Of a stretch of 64,000 nt of DNA, positions 36,527 to 44,957 are shown one piece after another (position 1 is the first letter of the stretch; each line of letters opens with the position of its first letter). Source of the DNA: Parvibaculum sp002684405 (lineage in GTDB: Bacteria; Pseudomonadota; Alphaproteobacteria; Parvibaculales; Parvibaculaceae); the NCBI GenBank assembly GCA_965140395.1, contig OZ223207.1:1322325-1386324 (forward strand). The letters are read 5' to 3'. The position numbers and the translations under genes are program-made. The notes under the pieces are model-generated. The model was not told the DNA's origin, ran no database searches, and saw only the letters and a program-made list of their open reading frames with translations.

Positions 36527-37783
36527 ATGACAGCCTACAAGTCCGATTTCCTGCGCATCCTCTCGGAGCGCGGTTTCATCCATCAGCTTTCCGACGAGGT
36601 GGCCCTCGACGAGGCGGCCATGGAGAAGGCTGTGGCGGGCTATATCGGCTTCGATGCGACGGCGAAAAGCCTTCATGTCGGCAGCCTCGTCCAGATCATG
36701 ATGCTGCGCTGGCTCCAGAAGACCGGGCACAAGCCGATCACCCTGATGGGCGGCGGCACGACCCGCATCGGCGATCCGAGCTTTCGCGACGATGCGCGCC
36801 CGCTCCTGACCGATGAGCAGATCGACGACAATCTGAACGGCATCAAGCAGGTCTTCGCCAAGTTCCTTACCTTTGGCGACGGGCCGACCGATGCCGTCAT
36901 GGTCAATAATCGCGACTGGCTGGACGAGCTGAAATATATCGATTTCCTGCGCGACTATGGCCGTCACTTCTCGGTCAATCGCATGCTCAGCTTCGACAGC
37001 GTGAAGATCCGGCTGGACCGTGAGCAGAATCTGTCCTTCCTGGAATTCAACTACATGATCCTTCAGGCCTACGACTTCGTGGAACTGAAGCGGAATTACG
37101 ACTGTACGCTGCAGATGGGCGGCTCCGACCAGTGGGGCAATATCGTCAACGGCATCGAGCTCGCCCGCCGCGTGGACGGGGCGCATCTCTACGGCCTGAC
37201 GAGCCCGCTCCTGACGACAGCCTCGGGCGCGAAGATGGGCAAGAGTGCGGACGGAGCCGTCTGGCTCAATGCGGAGATGCGCAGCCCCTATGATTACTGG
37301 CAGTACTGGCGGAACACGGAAGATGCCGATGTAGGCCGCTTCCTCAAGCTCTTCACGGAAATGCCGCTGGACGAGATTGCCAGGCTCGAAAAACTCGAAG
37401 GCGCGGAGCTGAACGAGGCGAAGAAGATCCTCGCCACCGAAGCAACCGCCATGTGCCATGGCCGCGACGAAGCGGAAAAGGCCGCGGAAGCTGCCCGCGT
37501 CGCCTTCGAGATGGGCGCGACGAGCTCCGATATGCCGACGGTGGAAATTGCCTCTACCGATCTCGATGCCGGGATCGGCGTGCTGAACGCTTTCGTGACG
37601 GCGGGGCTGTGCAGCTCCAATGGCGATGCGCGACGCCAGATCAAAGGCGGCGGCGCGCGCGTCAACGATGCTCAGGTGACGGATGAAAAGACGTCTCTCA
37701 CGAAGGAGAGCCTGACCACGGACGGTGTGATCAAGCTCTCCATTGGCAAAAAGAAGCATGTACTCCTCAAGCCCGCGGGCTAA
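36527..37783 (+). CDS. tyrS: Tyrosyl-tRNA synthetase
   Basis: A 418-residue class I synthetase charging tRNA-Tyr. The HIGH-like motif is HVGS (50-53), the tyrosine pocket lies around GGSDQWGN (198-205), and the KMSKS-like loop is KMGKS (236-240). A C-terminal S4 RNA-binding domain includes NGDARRQIKGGGARVND. Full length. Confidence 0.97.
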   Translation: MTAYKSDFLRILSERGFIHQLSDEVALDEAAMEKAVAGYIGFDATAKSLHVGSLVQIMMLRWLQKTGHKPITLMGGGTTRIGDPSFRDDARPLLTDEQIDDNLNGIKQVFAKFLTFGDGPTDAVMVNNRDWLDELKYIDFLRDYGRHFSVNRMLSFDSVKIRLDREQNLSFLEFNYMILQAYDFVELKRNYDCTLQMGGSDQWGNIVNGIELARRVDGAHLYGLTSPLLTTASGAKMGKSADGAVWLNAEMRSPYDYWQYWRNTEDADVGRFLKLFTEMPLDEIARLEKLEGAELNEAKKILATEATAMCHGRDEAEKAAEAARVAFEMGATSSDMPTVEIASTDLDAGIGVLNAFVTAGLCSSNGDARRQIKGGGARVNDAQVTDEKTSLTKESLTTDGVIKLSIGKKKHVLLKPAG

Positions 37784-37798
37784 GGAGCACCGGCCTCT

Positions 37799-38197
37799 TT
37801 AGCGGCTCCCTCGCCCGGCGCCGCTGCCATTGCCGCCACCCATGGCGGAACCGGACCCCATACCGCCACCGGCATAGTCGGCAGAAAGGCCGCCGCCGGC
37901 GTTTTCGGAGGGCGTCATCAGAAAGGCGACATCATCCTCGAAGGAGGAACCGCCATTGGTATCGATGGTGTCGGGCCTGCTCTGGGTGATTTCGAAGTCG
38001 GCATCGCCGCCTTCTACCGTCTCGCCCTGGAACTTGCTCATGTCGCCGTCTTCGGCGACCGTATCGAAGCGATCATTGTGCACACCCTGCGGGTCGAGCG
38101 CCGTGCCCTCACCCCAGAGGCTGTTGTGGTCGGCCATGGCCGCGCCCGCAAAACCGCTCACTCCCAGTGCAATTGCCGCAGCAAACAGTGTCTTCAT
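37799..38197 (-). CDS. Small secreted glycine-rich protein, unknown function
   Basis: A 132-residue protein with a clear Sec signal peptide (hydrophobic 5-20, cleavage after AMA near 22). An acidic middle region follows (DRFDTVAEDGDMSKFQGE, DADFEI). The tail is low-complexity Gly/Ser/Ala and ends GRGSR. I recognise no domain. It may be an envelope or surface protein. An FNR-like site lies about 100 bases upstream. Convergent with tyrS, 15 bases away. Confidence 0.75.
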   Translation of the reverse strand: MKTLFAAAIALGVSGFAGAAMADHNSLWGEGTALDPQGVHNDRFDTVAEDGDMSKFQGETVEGGDADFEITQSRPDTIDTNGGSSFEDDVAFLMTPSENAGGGLSADYAGGGMGSGSAMGGGNGSGAGRGSR

Positions 38198-38298
38198 TTC
38201 TATCGACTCCTGATTACGCCTCTCCCAAGCCAGAGCGAAACATTGCCGTTCCAGCTGCCCTGCGTGAATCAGTAGCGATATATAAGATATTTCTAATA

Positions 38299-38310
38299 TG
38301 ATTTAGATCA
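38299..38310. promoter_or_regulatory. FNR/FixK-like box TGAT-TTAG-ATCA
   Basis: The core TGAT-N4-ATCA of the FNR/FixK consensus is perfect; the outer bases (A and T) do not match. It lies in an AT-rich stretch upstream of the small secreted protein. It might give oxygen-dependent control; alternative readings are possible. Confidence 0.4.
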
Positions 38311-38322
38311 TACGGGAATGCA

Positions 38323-38353
38323 GAAAGCGGGGGAAATTCACTCCCCCGCTTTC
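38323..38353. terminator. Terminator after the diiron protein gene
   Basis: An 11-bp perfect stem, GAAAGCGGGGG with CCCCCGCTTTC, has a nine-base loop. It lies 24 bases past the stop of the minus-strand gene ending at 38377. Confidence 0.8.
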
Positions 38354-38376
38354 CATAAGCTAACGAATGCCCATAA

Positions 38377-39510
38377 CTACTCGGCGGCGCTGCCGGTCAG
38401 GGCGAAAACGGCATTGCCGCCGCCGGCCCCGTTCAAATCCTGCAGATATTTGATGCCCTCTTCGGCGATATCGTCGCCGACCATGCGGTCGCCTTCGCCG
38501 TAGAGTTCCTGCATATCCACATAGGCCGCATATTTGGGGGCCGTGCGCTCGGTGATGATCCCGGCCTTCAACAGCGTCTTGATCAGAACACGGAACACAT
38601 TGGTCGATTCCTGCAGGTCGGCGCGCATATTGCGGTCCGTCAGCGCTTCGGCCAACGCACCCTGCACCCAACGCCAGTCCAGACCGAGCCGCTCGTAGAT
38701 TTCCTTCTTCTGCTCGGGGCCCGAGGAATTGCGCATCAGCGTCATGAAGACCTCGAGCGCCCAGTCCTCGATCAGCTCGCGTTCCGATTCCGGCAGCCGC
38801 GGCACGGTGCGATCCGCCCAGATCTTGCCGAATTTGTGGTGGAAGGCCTCGTCCGTCATGACAAGCTGCATAAGGCGGCGCAGCAGCGGATCGTTGGTCT
38901 TGGCATAGAAGGTCGCGAACGTGCCCATGGCGAGCCCTTCCACGATCATCTGCATGCCGACGAGTTTTTTCCAGACGAGCGGCGACGCCACGATCTCGGT
39001 GAGGAGCTGTTCGAGCACCACGCCGCAGGCGGTCGGCTTGCCCCAGCGGGCCTGAATGTATTTCGCAAAGCCCGTCACATGGCGCGCTTCCTCGCGCGTC
39101 TGATTGGCGGCGTATTCCTGCGCGCCGGGATCCTTCAGGATGTGGCAAAGGCTGGCGGAAAGCGCCAGCGCGCCCTGCTCCCCATGCAGGATGGAGGACA
39201 TGGTCCAGCGCACATTCTCGTTCACCAGATAGATTTTCTGTTTCTCGTCCAGCTTGTCGGATACGGCCGTCTTCAGTTCCATGTTGAAGTCGGACGGCAT
39301 CAGCAATTCGCTTTCGAGATCGAAGGGCTGTCCGTAATCGATATATTTCTCGTCCAGCGGGTCCCAGAAATGATCGTGCGTCGCGGAAATGATCTTGTCG
39401 AAGGCGGTGGACCTAGCGCCGTAGCGATCGACATCCATCATCGCCGGAAAGTCTTCCGGTGCGACCGCCTCATAGGCGGAATCCACCGTCATCTTTTCAT
39501 TGCTGCTCAT
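38377..39510 (-). CDS. Ferritin-like diiron protein of unknown substrate
   Basis: A 377-residue soluble protein with a four-helix carboxylate-bridged diiron centre. The ligand pattern is complete: Glu111 (HGEQ), Glu141-x-x-His144 (EARH), Glu191 (VEGL) and Glu221-x-x-His224 (EAFH). This is the layout of diiron oxygenases and N-oxygenases rather than iron-storage ferritin, and the C-terminal 140 residues form an extra helical region. The ATG at 39510 follows GGGAGGAG; upstream codons are not family-like. It stands alone with its own terminator. Oxidation of a lipid or amine is a guess only. Confidence 0.8.
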   Translation of the reverse strand: MSSNEKMTVDSAYEAVAPEDFPAMMDVDRYGARSTAFDKIISATHDHFWDPLDEKYIDYGQPFDLESELLMPSDFNMELKTAVSDKLDEKQKIYLVNENVRWTMSSILHGEQGALALSASLCHILKDPGAQEYAANQTREEARHVTGFAKYIQARWGKPTACGVVLEQLLTEIVASPLVWKKLVGMQMIVEGLAMGTFATFYAKTNDPLLRRLMQLVMTDEAFHHKFGKIWADRTVPRLPESERELIEDWALEVFMTLMRNSSGPEQKKEIYERLGLDWRWVQGALAEALTDRNMRADLQESTNVFRVLIKTLLKAGIITERTAPKYAAYVDMQELYGEGDRMVGDDIAEEGIKYLQDLNGAGGGNAVFALTGSAAE

Positions 39511-39611
39511 CTTCTTACTCCTCCCAGAGCGATATCTCCCTGAGACAGAGAATAGCATTTGCGGAGCCGGACTACGCAATAGCCAATTTCATCATTCTGT
39601 GAGGTGGAAAA

Positions 39612-42600
39612 TCAGGGTGTGGCGGGCGCAGGCGCCTTTTCAGCGGGTTTTTCCGCCGTATCGGGCGCGGGTGCTTCCGACTGGCCGGTTTCGGCCTTCT
39701 CTTTCTTGTCGGGGACCTGGCTGCCGAATTCAAAGAGGCGACGCAAGAATCCCGGCGCCACGACCGAAAGCGGGTTCACCAGAACGTCGGGATTATCGGC
39801 AGACCCGCGAATGCGATAGGTGAAGCCGAAGATCCCCTCCCCCTTGCGGCCCACGATCAGCGGACCGAGCAACGGCACTTCGCCCAGAATGGAATTGATC
39901 GTATAGGCGGGCACGAGCGTTCCTTCCAGGCTCAGCACATTATCCGCCATCTCCACGGTGCCGGACGCTGTGATGCCGATTGCCGGGCCCGAGGCGCGTG
40001 CGTCGTCGACCTTCACCTGGGATCCATCCAGGACGAAAGGCATTTCCATGCGCTTGAAGAAAATCCCTTCGCCCGCCAGCGTGTCCCGGATACCGGTGAG
40101 AGACCCCACCGTCAGGAGGTTCGCCAGCACCGGCGCGTTGACGATACGAAATTTGTCCATCGTCACACGCCCCACCAGCGACGGCGAGATTTTGTCGTCC
40201 AGAAAGACGCCTTCAGCCATCAACTCGCCGCCCGAGACACTTTCGGTAATCCCCAGCACACCGATCAAGGCGCCGGCGCCCAGCGCATCCAGGCGCAACC
40301 GCCGTTTGCCCTCCGCATCGATTTTCACGCTGCCCGCGATCTTCTTGCCGTCCGGATCGGTCGCGTTCAAATCCGCAAGATAAAGCCGCCCATCTACAAA
40401 GGTGAGATCCGCGGCAGGAGCTTTCAGCAGCAAATCGCCCTCGCCTCTCAACTCCGCCAGCCGGGCGACGACCCGGATGCGCCGCGCCGCATCCTTCGCC
40501 GCCTCGCGGATCGGCAGTTCCGGCTTTGCGTCCTTGCTGTTTTCTTTACCGGCACCGGCGCCCAAAAGGCCGGTACTGTCGATGCTCCTGCCCGTGATAT
40601 CGATGCGCAGATCGGAAGCGGTTCCCTTGCTCGTGCGGAGCATGAAGTCGTTTTTCGGCCCGAGCTTCACCACGGGCAGATCGGCCGCCCGCAACTCGCC
40701 TTCCGCGCCCAGCGTCAATGACCCGCGCAGGTCGATCCGGTCGCCCTTCATGTCCAGACCGGCAATCCGGTATCCGCCGTCGTCAAGCAAGGTAATGTCC
40801 GCGCTGACGGTTGCCGCCCGGCCGGGCTTCTTCGTCCAGCCCAGCACGGGTGCGCGCACGGTGCTTTTCGTGACATCGACGGCCACGCTCACATCCTTGA
40901 CGGACTTGCCATTGCCGGACAGCGACGCGTCGATGTTCATCGGCCCGGATATGACATTGCCCAGCGAAAGATCGAGCGCCTTGCGCCCCGCATCGTCCAG
41001 CACACCGATGAGACGATATTGGGAAGACGGCCCCTTGCCGCGCGTGAAGCGTTCCTTCCACTGAAGGTCGAAGGGGCCCGCCCCGTTGAGCGACACCTTA
41101 CCGGTGGCCGACATACCGCTGCGCGTCACATCGATGGAGAGCGCACCGTCGGTGACGGAAATATCCGGCTGGATGTTCGGGATCGCGATATTGGCCGCCT
41201 GCGCCTTGCCGGAGAAATCGACGTCGTCGAACGTCACTTCCTTGACGAGCGGCAGGACAATATGACCGTCGATGCGTCCCGTCCCCGCTACCTTCATCGG
41301 GTCGAGGCCGAACTTCCCGATGAGGTTGAGCGGGTCGTGGTCCAGCAGGCCGAGCAGGTCGCTGGTCTTCCCGGCCACCGTAAAATCGATGACGCCCGGC
41401 TTTTTCTTGTTGTCCAGCTCATGCTTGATGAAGTGGCCCTCGCGAAGCGCCACGTCGCGTGCTTCATCCAGCTGAATCGTGCCGCTGTCGATCCATGCCT
41501 CGAATGTGTCGCCGGTAAGCTTTGCGTGGCCGGACACATCGCCGACGGGCGGCATGCCGTCGATATAATTGACGTCGGTACCGTCCATCCGGAAGGTGAA
41601 GTTCACCGCCTCCTCGGGCAGCGGCGTACCGTCATCCAATCGGGCCAGCATTCCATCGGGAATATTCACGGCATATTGCCCGTCGAAAACGCGCCCGCCC
41701 TGCATATTCTCCACCACCCATTCCCGTGCGCCGTCGGCCACCGGCAGCGGCCAGACATCGAGCAGTTCGGGAAGGGTCAGATCGTCCAGCGTGCCTTTCA
41801 GGTCGAGCACGGGCGAAGTTTCGCCCATTGCCAAATTGCCCGACATGGTAATTTTGCCGCTTCCCGTATCGACGGCGAGACGGTCGACTTTCGCGGCCAG
41901 GGTTTCCAGGTCGAACTGACCCCGCAGCACCATGGTGCTCGCTTGGACGGGCCCCTCGAAGAAGCCCGGCACTTCGGTGCGGAAACCGGTGACCTTGAGG
42001 TCGAGGCCCAGTTCGGACGGGCTGAACCCGTTGAGATTGTCGTAGGTGAGCGTGCCCGCCGCGTCGGCGCTGTGAGGCCCGGCGCGCAGCGAAAGGGTCT
42101 TGAGCGCGATCTCGCGCTTGTCGCCGTCGAGGGTCAATTCCGCATGTGCCATTTCAAGCGGCAGCGAGGCATCCCACGGTTCGGGCAGATCGATCCGTCC
42201 CTCGCCCGCATCGATGGCGAGCTTGGCGGTCTCGATCCGTCCGTCCCGGAAAATTTTCAGATCCCCGTTGAGCGCCAGCGGCGCATCGAAGATGCGATAG
42301 GCGTCGAAGGCCGGCGACATCTGGGCCAGACGGGCGGGGTTGAGATCGTCGAGCCGAGCCGCGACCGTCGCCACTTGCGCGTCCGGCGGCAAGGTGCCGT
42401 TCAATTCGAGATGCGCGGTGGTATCGCCGACCTTGAGGTCCGTTCTCAGTGCGCCGGCAAGCGCCTGCCCGTTGCGGGCGACATACATATTCGCATTGGG
42501 CGCCACGAACTCGACGCCGTTCACCTTATCGACGAAATGCATCGTGCCCTGCCGGACGCCGACCCGACGCAGATGGCTGAGGAACGGCAGCTGCGGATCG

Positions 42601-43118
42601 TCGCCCGCCAGCGACGCCATGAGCATGGCAAAGAGGCCCGCGGACTGCCCTTCCTGCGTGTCCGGCTCTTCGAGTCCCTTGTCGGACAGGCCCAGCGTGA
42701 TGCCGCTGGCGTTGCGGATGATGGCGAATTCGACGCCGTAGAGACGGATCGTCGTCGGTGCGACCGTGCCGACCAGCAGCGCCGGGACGCTGAGGCGGAA
42801 GGAGAGCTGCGGTACGCGGGCGATCACATTGCCTTGCGCGCCTTTCAGCTCCACATCGACCAGACGAAGCGAAAGACGCCGGTCCTCGGCCGACCAGGCG
42901 ATGACCGTATCCTTCAGCGACAGCTCGCCACCGTTCAGCGACGGGTTCACCGCATCGACGATGGTCTGGTTGAGGAGAGAAACCGGCACCGGGCCGGTGC
43001 TAAGGCGCCATGCGAAAACCGCCAGCAGAACCGCCGCGGCGGCGACGGCCACGCCCACGACTTCCAAAAGAATTTTACTGGTACGGCGGATCAAGACAGG
43101 CTCTTCGGCAGAAAACAC
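39612..43118 (-). CDS. Large AsmA/YhdP-like envelope protein
   Basis: A 1168-residue protein with a single N-terminal membrane helix (about 18-42). A very long periplasmic beta-rich region of AsmA type follows, and a low-complexity Ala/Pro/Lys tail closes it. Repeated units such as LSLEGTLVPAYTINS and the late GEGIFGFTYRIRGSADNPDVLVNP resemble YhdP and related DUF3971 proteins. These form hydrophobic grooves that move phospholipid towards the outer membrane. The ORF starts at a GTG; no ATG lies before the helix. It stands alone, divergent from bcp. Confidence 0.82.
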   Translation of the reverse strand: MFSAEEPVLIRRTSKILLEVVGVAVAAAAVLLAVFAWRLSTGPVPVSLLNQTIVDAVNPSLNGGELSLKDTVIAWSAEDRRLSLRLVDVELKGAQGNVIARVPQLSFRLSVPALLVGTVAPTTIRLYGVEFAIIRNASGITLGLSDKGLEEPDTQEGQSAGLFAMLMASLAGDDPQLPFLSHLRRVGVRQGTMHFVDKVNGVEFVAPNANMYVARNGQALAGALRTDLKVGDTTAHLELNGTLPPDAQVATVAARLDDLNPARLAQMSPAFDAYRIFDAPLALNGDLKIFRDGRIETAKLAIDAGEGRIDLPEPWDASLPLEMAHAELTLDGDKREIALKTLSLRAGPHSADAAGTLTYDNLNGFSPSELGLDLKVTGFRTEVPGFFEGPVQASTMVLRGQFDLETLAAKVDRLAVDTGSGKITMSGNLAMGETSPVLDLKGTLDDLTLPELLDVWPLPVADGAREWVVENMQGGRVFDGQYAVNIPDGMLARLDDGTPLPEEAVNFTFRMDGTDVNYIDGMPPVGDVSGHAKLTGDTFEAWIDSGTIQLDEARDVALREGHFIKHELDNKKKPGVIDFTVAGKTSDLLGLLDHDPLNLIGKFGLDPMKVAGTGRIDGHIVLPLVKEVTFDDVDFSGKAQAANIAIPNIQPDISVTDGALSIDVTRSGMSATGKVSLNGAGPFDLQWKERFTRGKGPSSQYRLIGVLDDAGRKALDLSLGNVISGPMNIDASLSGNGKSVKDVSVAVDVTKSTVRAPVLGWTKKPGRAATVSADITLLDDGGYRIAGLDMKGDRIDLRGSLTLGAEGELRAADLPVVKLGPKNDFMLRTSKGTASDLRIDITGRSIDSTGLLGAGAGKENSKDAKPELPIREAAKDAARRIRVVARLAELRGEGDLLLKAPAADLTFVDGRLYLADLNATDPDGKKIAGSVKIDAEGKRRLRLDALGAGALIGVLGITESVSGGELMAEGVFLDDKISPSLVGRVTMDKFRIVNAPVLANLLTVGSLTGIRDTLAGEGIFFKRMEMPFVLDGSQVKVDDARASGPAIGITASGTVEMADNVLSLEGTLVPAYTINSILGEVPLLGPLIVGRKGEGIFGFTYRIRGSADNPDVLVNPLSVVAPGFLRRLFEFGSQVPDKKEKAETGQSEAPAPDTAEKPAEKAPAPATP

Positions 43119-43328
43119 AATCAGGGTAATTCAAGACATCAAAAATACGGCGAAAGCGAGTCCCGTCGGGACAGAAATCCCCGCATCCGCCTCCGGGCCA
43201 GATCGACGCAATGCATGCGGGCTCTGGCTTCGCGAGGCAGCAAATGCATATTAGGGATCATTCGGAAGATCAGAGTTAATAACCCGCTTTCCGATGGAGG
43301 TGGGCCAACGGGGTAACGAGAGGTCGAA

Positions 43329-43964
43329 ATGACGACAACACCGGGCAAGAGCGCATCGAAACCGAAGACAAAGGCCGGCACGGGCACCAGGAAGGCGTCA
43401 GGAGTATCTACGACAAAAACGGGCAGCGCAGCCAAATCCGGCGCCCCGGCGGCGAAAAAAACCGCGCCCTCCAAGGTGGCGGCAAAAGCGGCCGAAAGCC
43501 CCTTCCCGCCCGAAGGCAAGAAGGCCCCGGCCTTCTCGCTGCCCGCGGACGATGGCAGCACGGTCAAGCTCAAGGATCTCGCAGGCCAGAAGGTCGTCAT
43601 CTATTTCTATCCGAAGGACAACACGCCGGGCTGCACGACCGAGGCCATCGCCTTTTCGGCTCTCAAGAAGCAGTTCGACAAGGCCGGGACCGTGGTTCTG
43701 GGCGTCTCCAAGGACAGCATTCAGAAACACTGCAATTTCCGCGACAAGCACGATCTGACGGTGCGTCTCCTCTCCGACGAGGACGGCACGATGATCGACG
43801 CCTATGGCGCGTGGCAGGAGAAGAGCCTCTATGGCCGCAAATTCATGGGGATCGTCCGCAGCACGCTGCTTCTCGATGAAAAGGGCGTGGTGCGCCGGGT
43901 CTGGCCGAAAGTGAAGGTCAAAGGCCATGCGGAAGAAGTTCTCGAGGCGGCCAAGGCGCTCTGA
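43329..43964 (+). CDS. bcp: Thioredoxin-dependent peroxiredoxin (Bcp/PrxQ)
   Basis: A 211-residue thiol peroxidase. The first 60 residues are Lys/Ala/Ser/Thr-rich and disordered, an unusual addition. The Prx domain has FYPKDNTPGCTTEA with peroxidatic Cys102. There is no Cys five residues on; Cys135 (KHCNFRD) could be the resolving residue, as in PrxQ forms with a distant partner. It is followed after five bases by the DUF455 gene, so the two are in one operon. Confidence 0.92.
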   Translation: MTTTPGKSASKPKTKAGTGTRKASGVSTTKTGSAAKSGAPAAKKTAPSKVAAKAAESPFPPEGKKAPAFSLPADDGSTVKLKDLAGQKVVIYFYPKDNTPGCTTEAIAFSALKKQFDKAGTVVLGVSKDSIQKHCNFRDKHDLTVRLLSDEDGTMIDAYGAWQEKSLYGRKFMGIVRSTLLLDEKGVVRRVWPKVKVKGHAEEVLEAAKAL

Positions 43965-43969
43965 CCCCG

Positions 43970-44806
43970 ATGACGATCCGCGACTTCCCTTCACTGGTCC
44001 ATGCGGCCTGCGCCGTCCTCGCGACCCGGAACGCTGATGCCAAGGCCGCGCTGGCGCGGGAGGCGGCCGCTGCCTGGAAAAGCGGCACACTGGCGCTTCT
44101 GCCCGCGCAAGGCGATGCGCCGACCCCGCCCCTCCGGCCCGGTCGGCCCGACGCCCCTCAATTGCTGCCGCCCGCGGAAATGCCGCGCAGAAGCTTCAAG
44201 GGTGAGCGGGGCCGGTTCGCGCTCCTGCACGCGGTCGCCCATATTGAGCTGAACGCCATCGACCTTGCTTTTGACATCACGGCCCGGTTTGCCGGGCAGG
44301 ATTTGCCGCGGGCCTTTTTCGACGACTGGGTGAGTGTCGGCGATGACGAGGCCCGGCATTTCGGTCTGCTTCAGGCCCGGCTGGCCGCCATGGGCGGTCG
44401 CTATGGAGACCTGCCGGCGCATGACGGGCTGTGGCAGGCGGCGGAAGAGACAAGGCACGACCTGATGGCCCGGCTGGCGGTGGTGCCGATGGTCCTTGAG
44501 GCGCGCGGCCTCGACGTCACGCCGGGCATGATCGACCGGCTGGAGGCGGCCCGGGACACTGAAAGCGCGGCGGCGCTTCGCGTCATTTATGAGGAAGAAA
44601 AGAGCCACGTCGCGGCGGGGTCGCGATGGTTCCGCCATCTCTGCGAAAAGGAAGGCCGGGAGCCTGAGGCGGTTTTCCATGAAACCGTCAGGCGGCATTT
44701 CCGGGGCGACCTCAAACCGCCCTTCAACGATGCGGCGCGGCTGGAGGCGGGCATGCCCTCCTCCTTCTACGAACCGCTGGCCCGAATCCTGCGTGACGAA
44801 GCCTGA
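43970..44806 (+). CDS. DUF455 ferritin-like protein
   Basis: A 278-residue protein of the DUF455 family with a diiron ferritin-like fold. Ligand-like motifs are HAVAHIELNAIDLA, SVGDDEARHFGLL and EEEKSHVAAG. It is distantly related to the tRNA hydroxylase MiaE, but the function is unknown. It lies directly behind bcp, suggesting a link to oxidant handling. Confidence 0.87.
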   Translation: MTIRDFPSLVHAACAVLATRNADAKAALAREAAAAWKSGTLALLPAQGDAPTPPLRPGRPDAPQLLPPAEMPRRSFKGERGRFALLHAVAHIELNAIDLAFDITARFAGQDLPRAFFDDWVSVGDDEARHFGLLQARLAAMGGRYGDLPAHDGLWQAAEETRHDLMARLAVVPMVLEARGLDVTPGMIDRLEAARDTESAAALRVIYEEEKSHVAAGSRWFRHLCEKEGREPEAVFHETVRRHFRGDLKPPFNDAARLEAGMPSSFYEPLARILRDEA

Positions 44807-44855
44807 AATGAAAGATTCAACGAATTGCTACAAATCAACGCTCTATGAACGCCTG

Positions 44856-44867
44856 TTAACCATTAAC
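44856..44867. promoter_or_regulatory. CtrA-type site TTAACCATTAAC
   Basis: TTAACCAT is the established CtrA 8-mer half-site and is followed by a second TTAAC. The site is about 90 bases upstream of the M23 peptidase gene. A GANTC (CcrM methylation) site, GATTC, is at 44814-44818. Cell-cycle control of the operon is inferred. Confidence 0.6.
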
Positions 44868-44957
44868 ATCAATACGAAACGCGGCTATGTTGAAATTCTG
44901 TCTCAAAATGGGTGAGATAGCCGCGAGCATCATGGGGGACTTGGGGCATTGAGGGGC

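Noticed and set aside
41019..43316. Plus-strand ORF of 765 codons
   Set aside because: Antisense to the AsmA/YhdP-like gene. It is His/Arg-rich with no family signature.
44808..44915. 35-codon ORF after the DUF455 gene
   Set aside because: It has no Shine-Dalgarno and covers the CtrA/GANTC promoter region, so it is probably chance.
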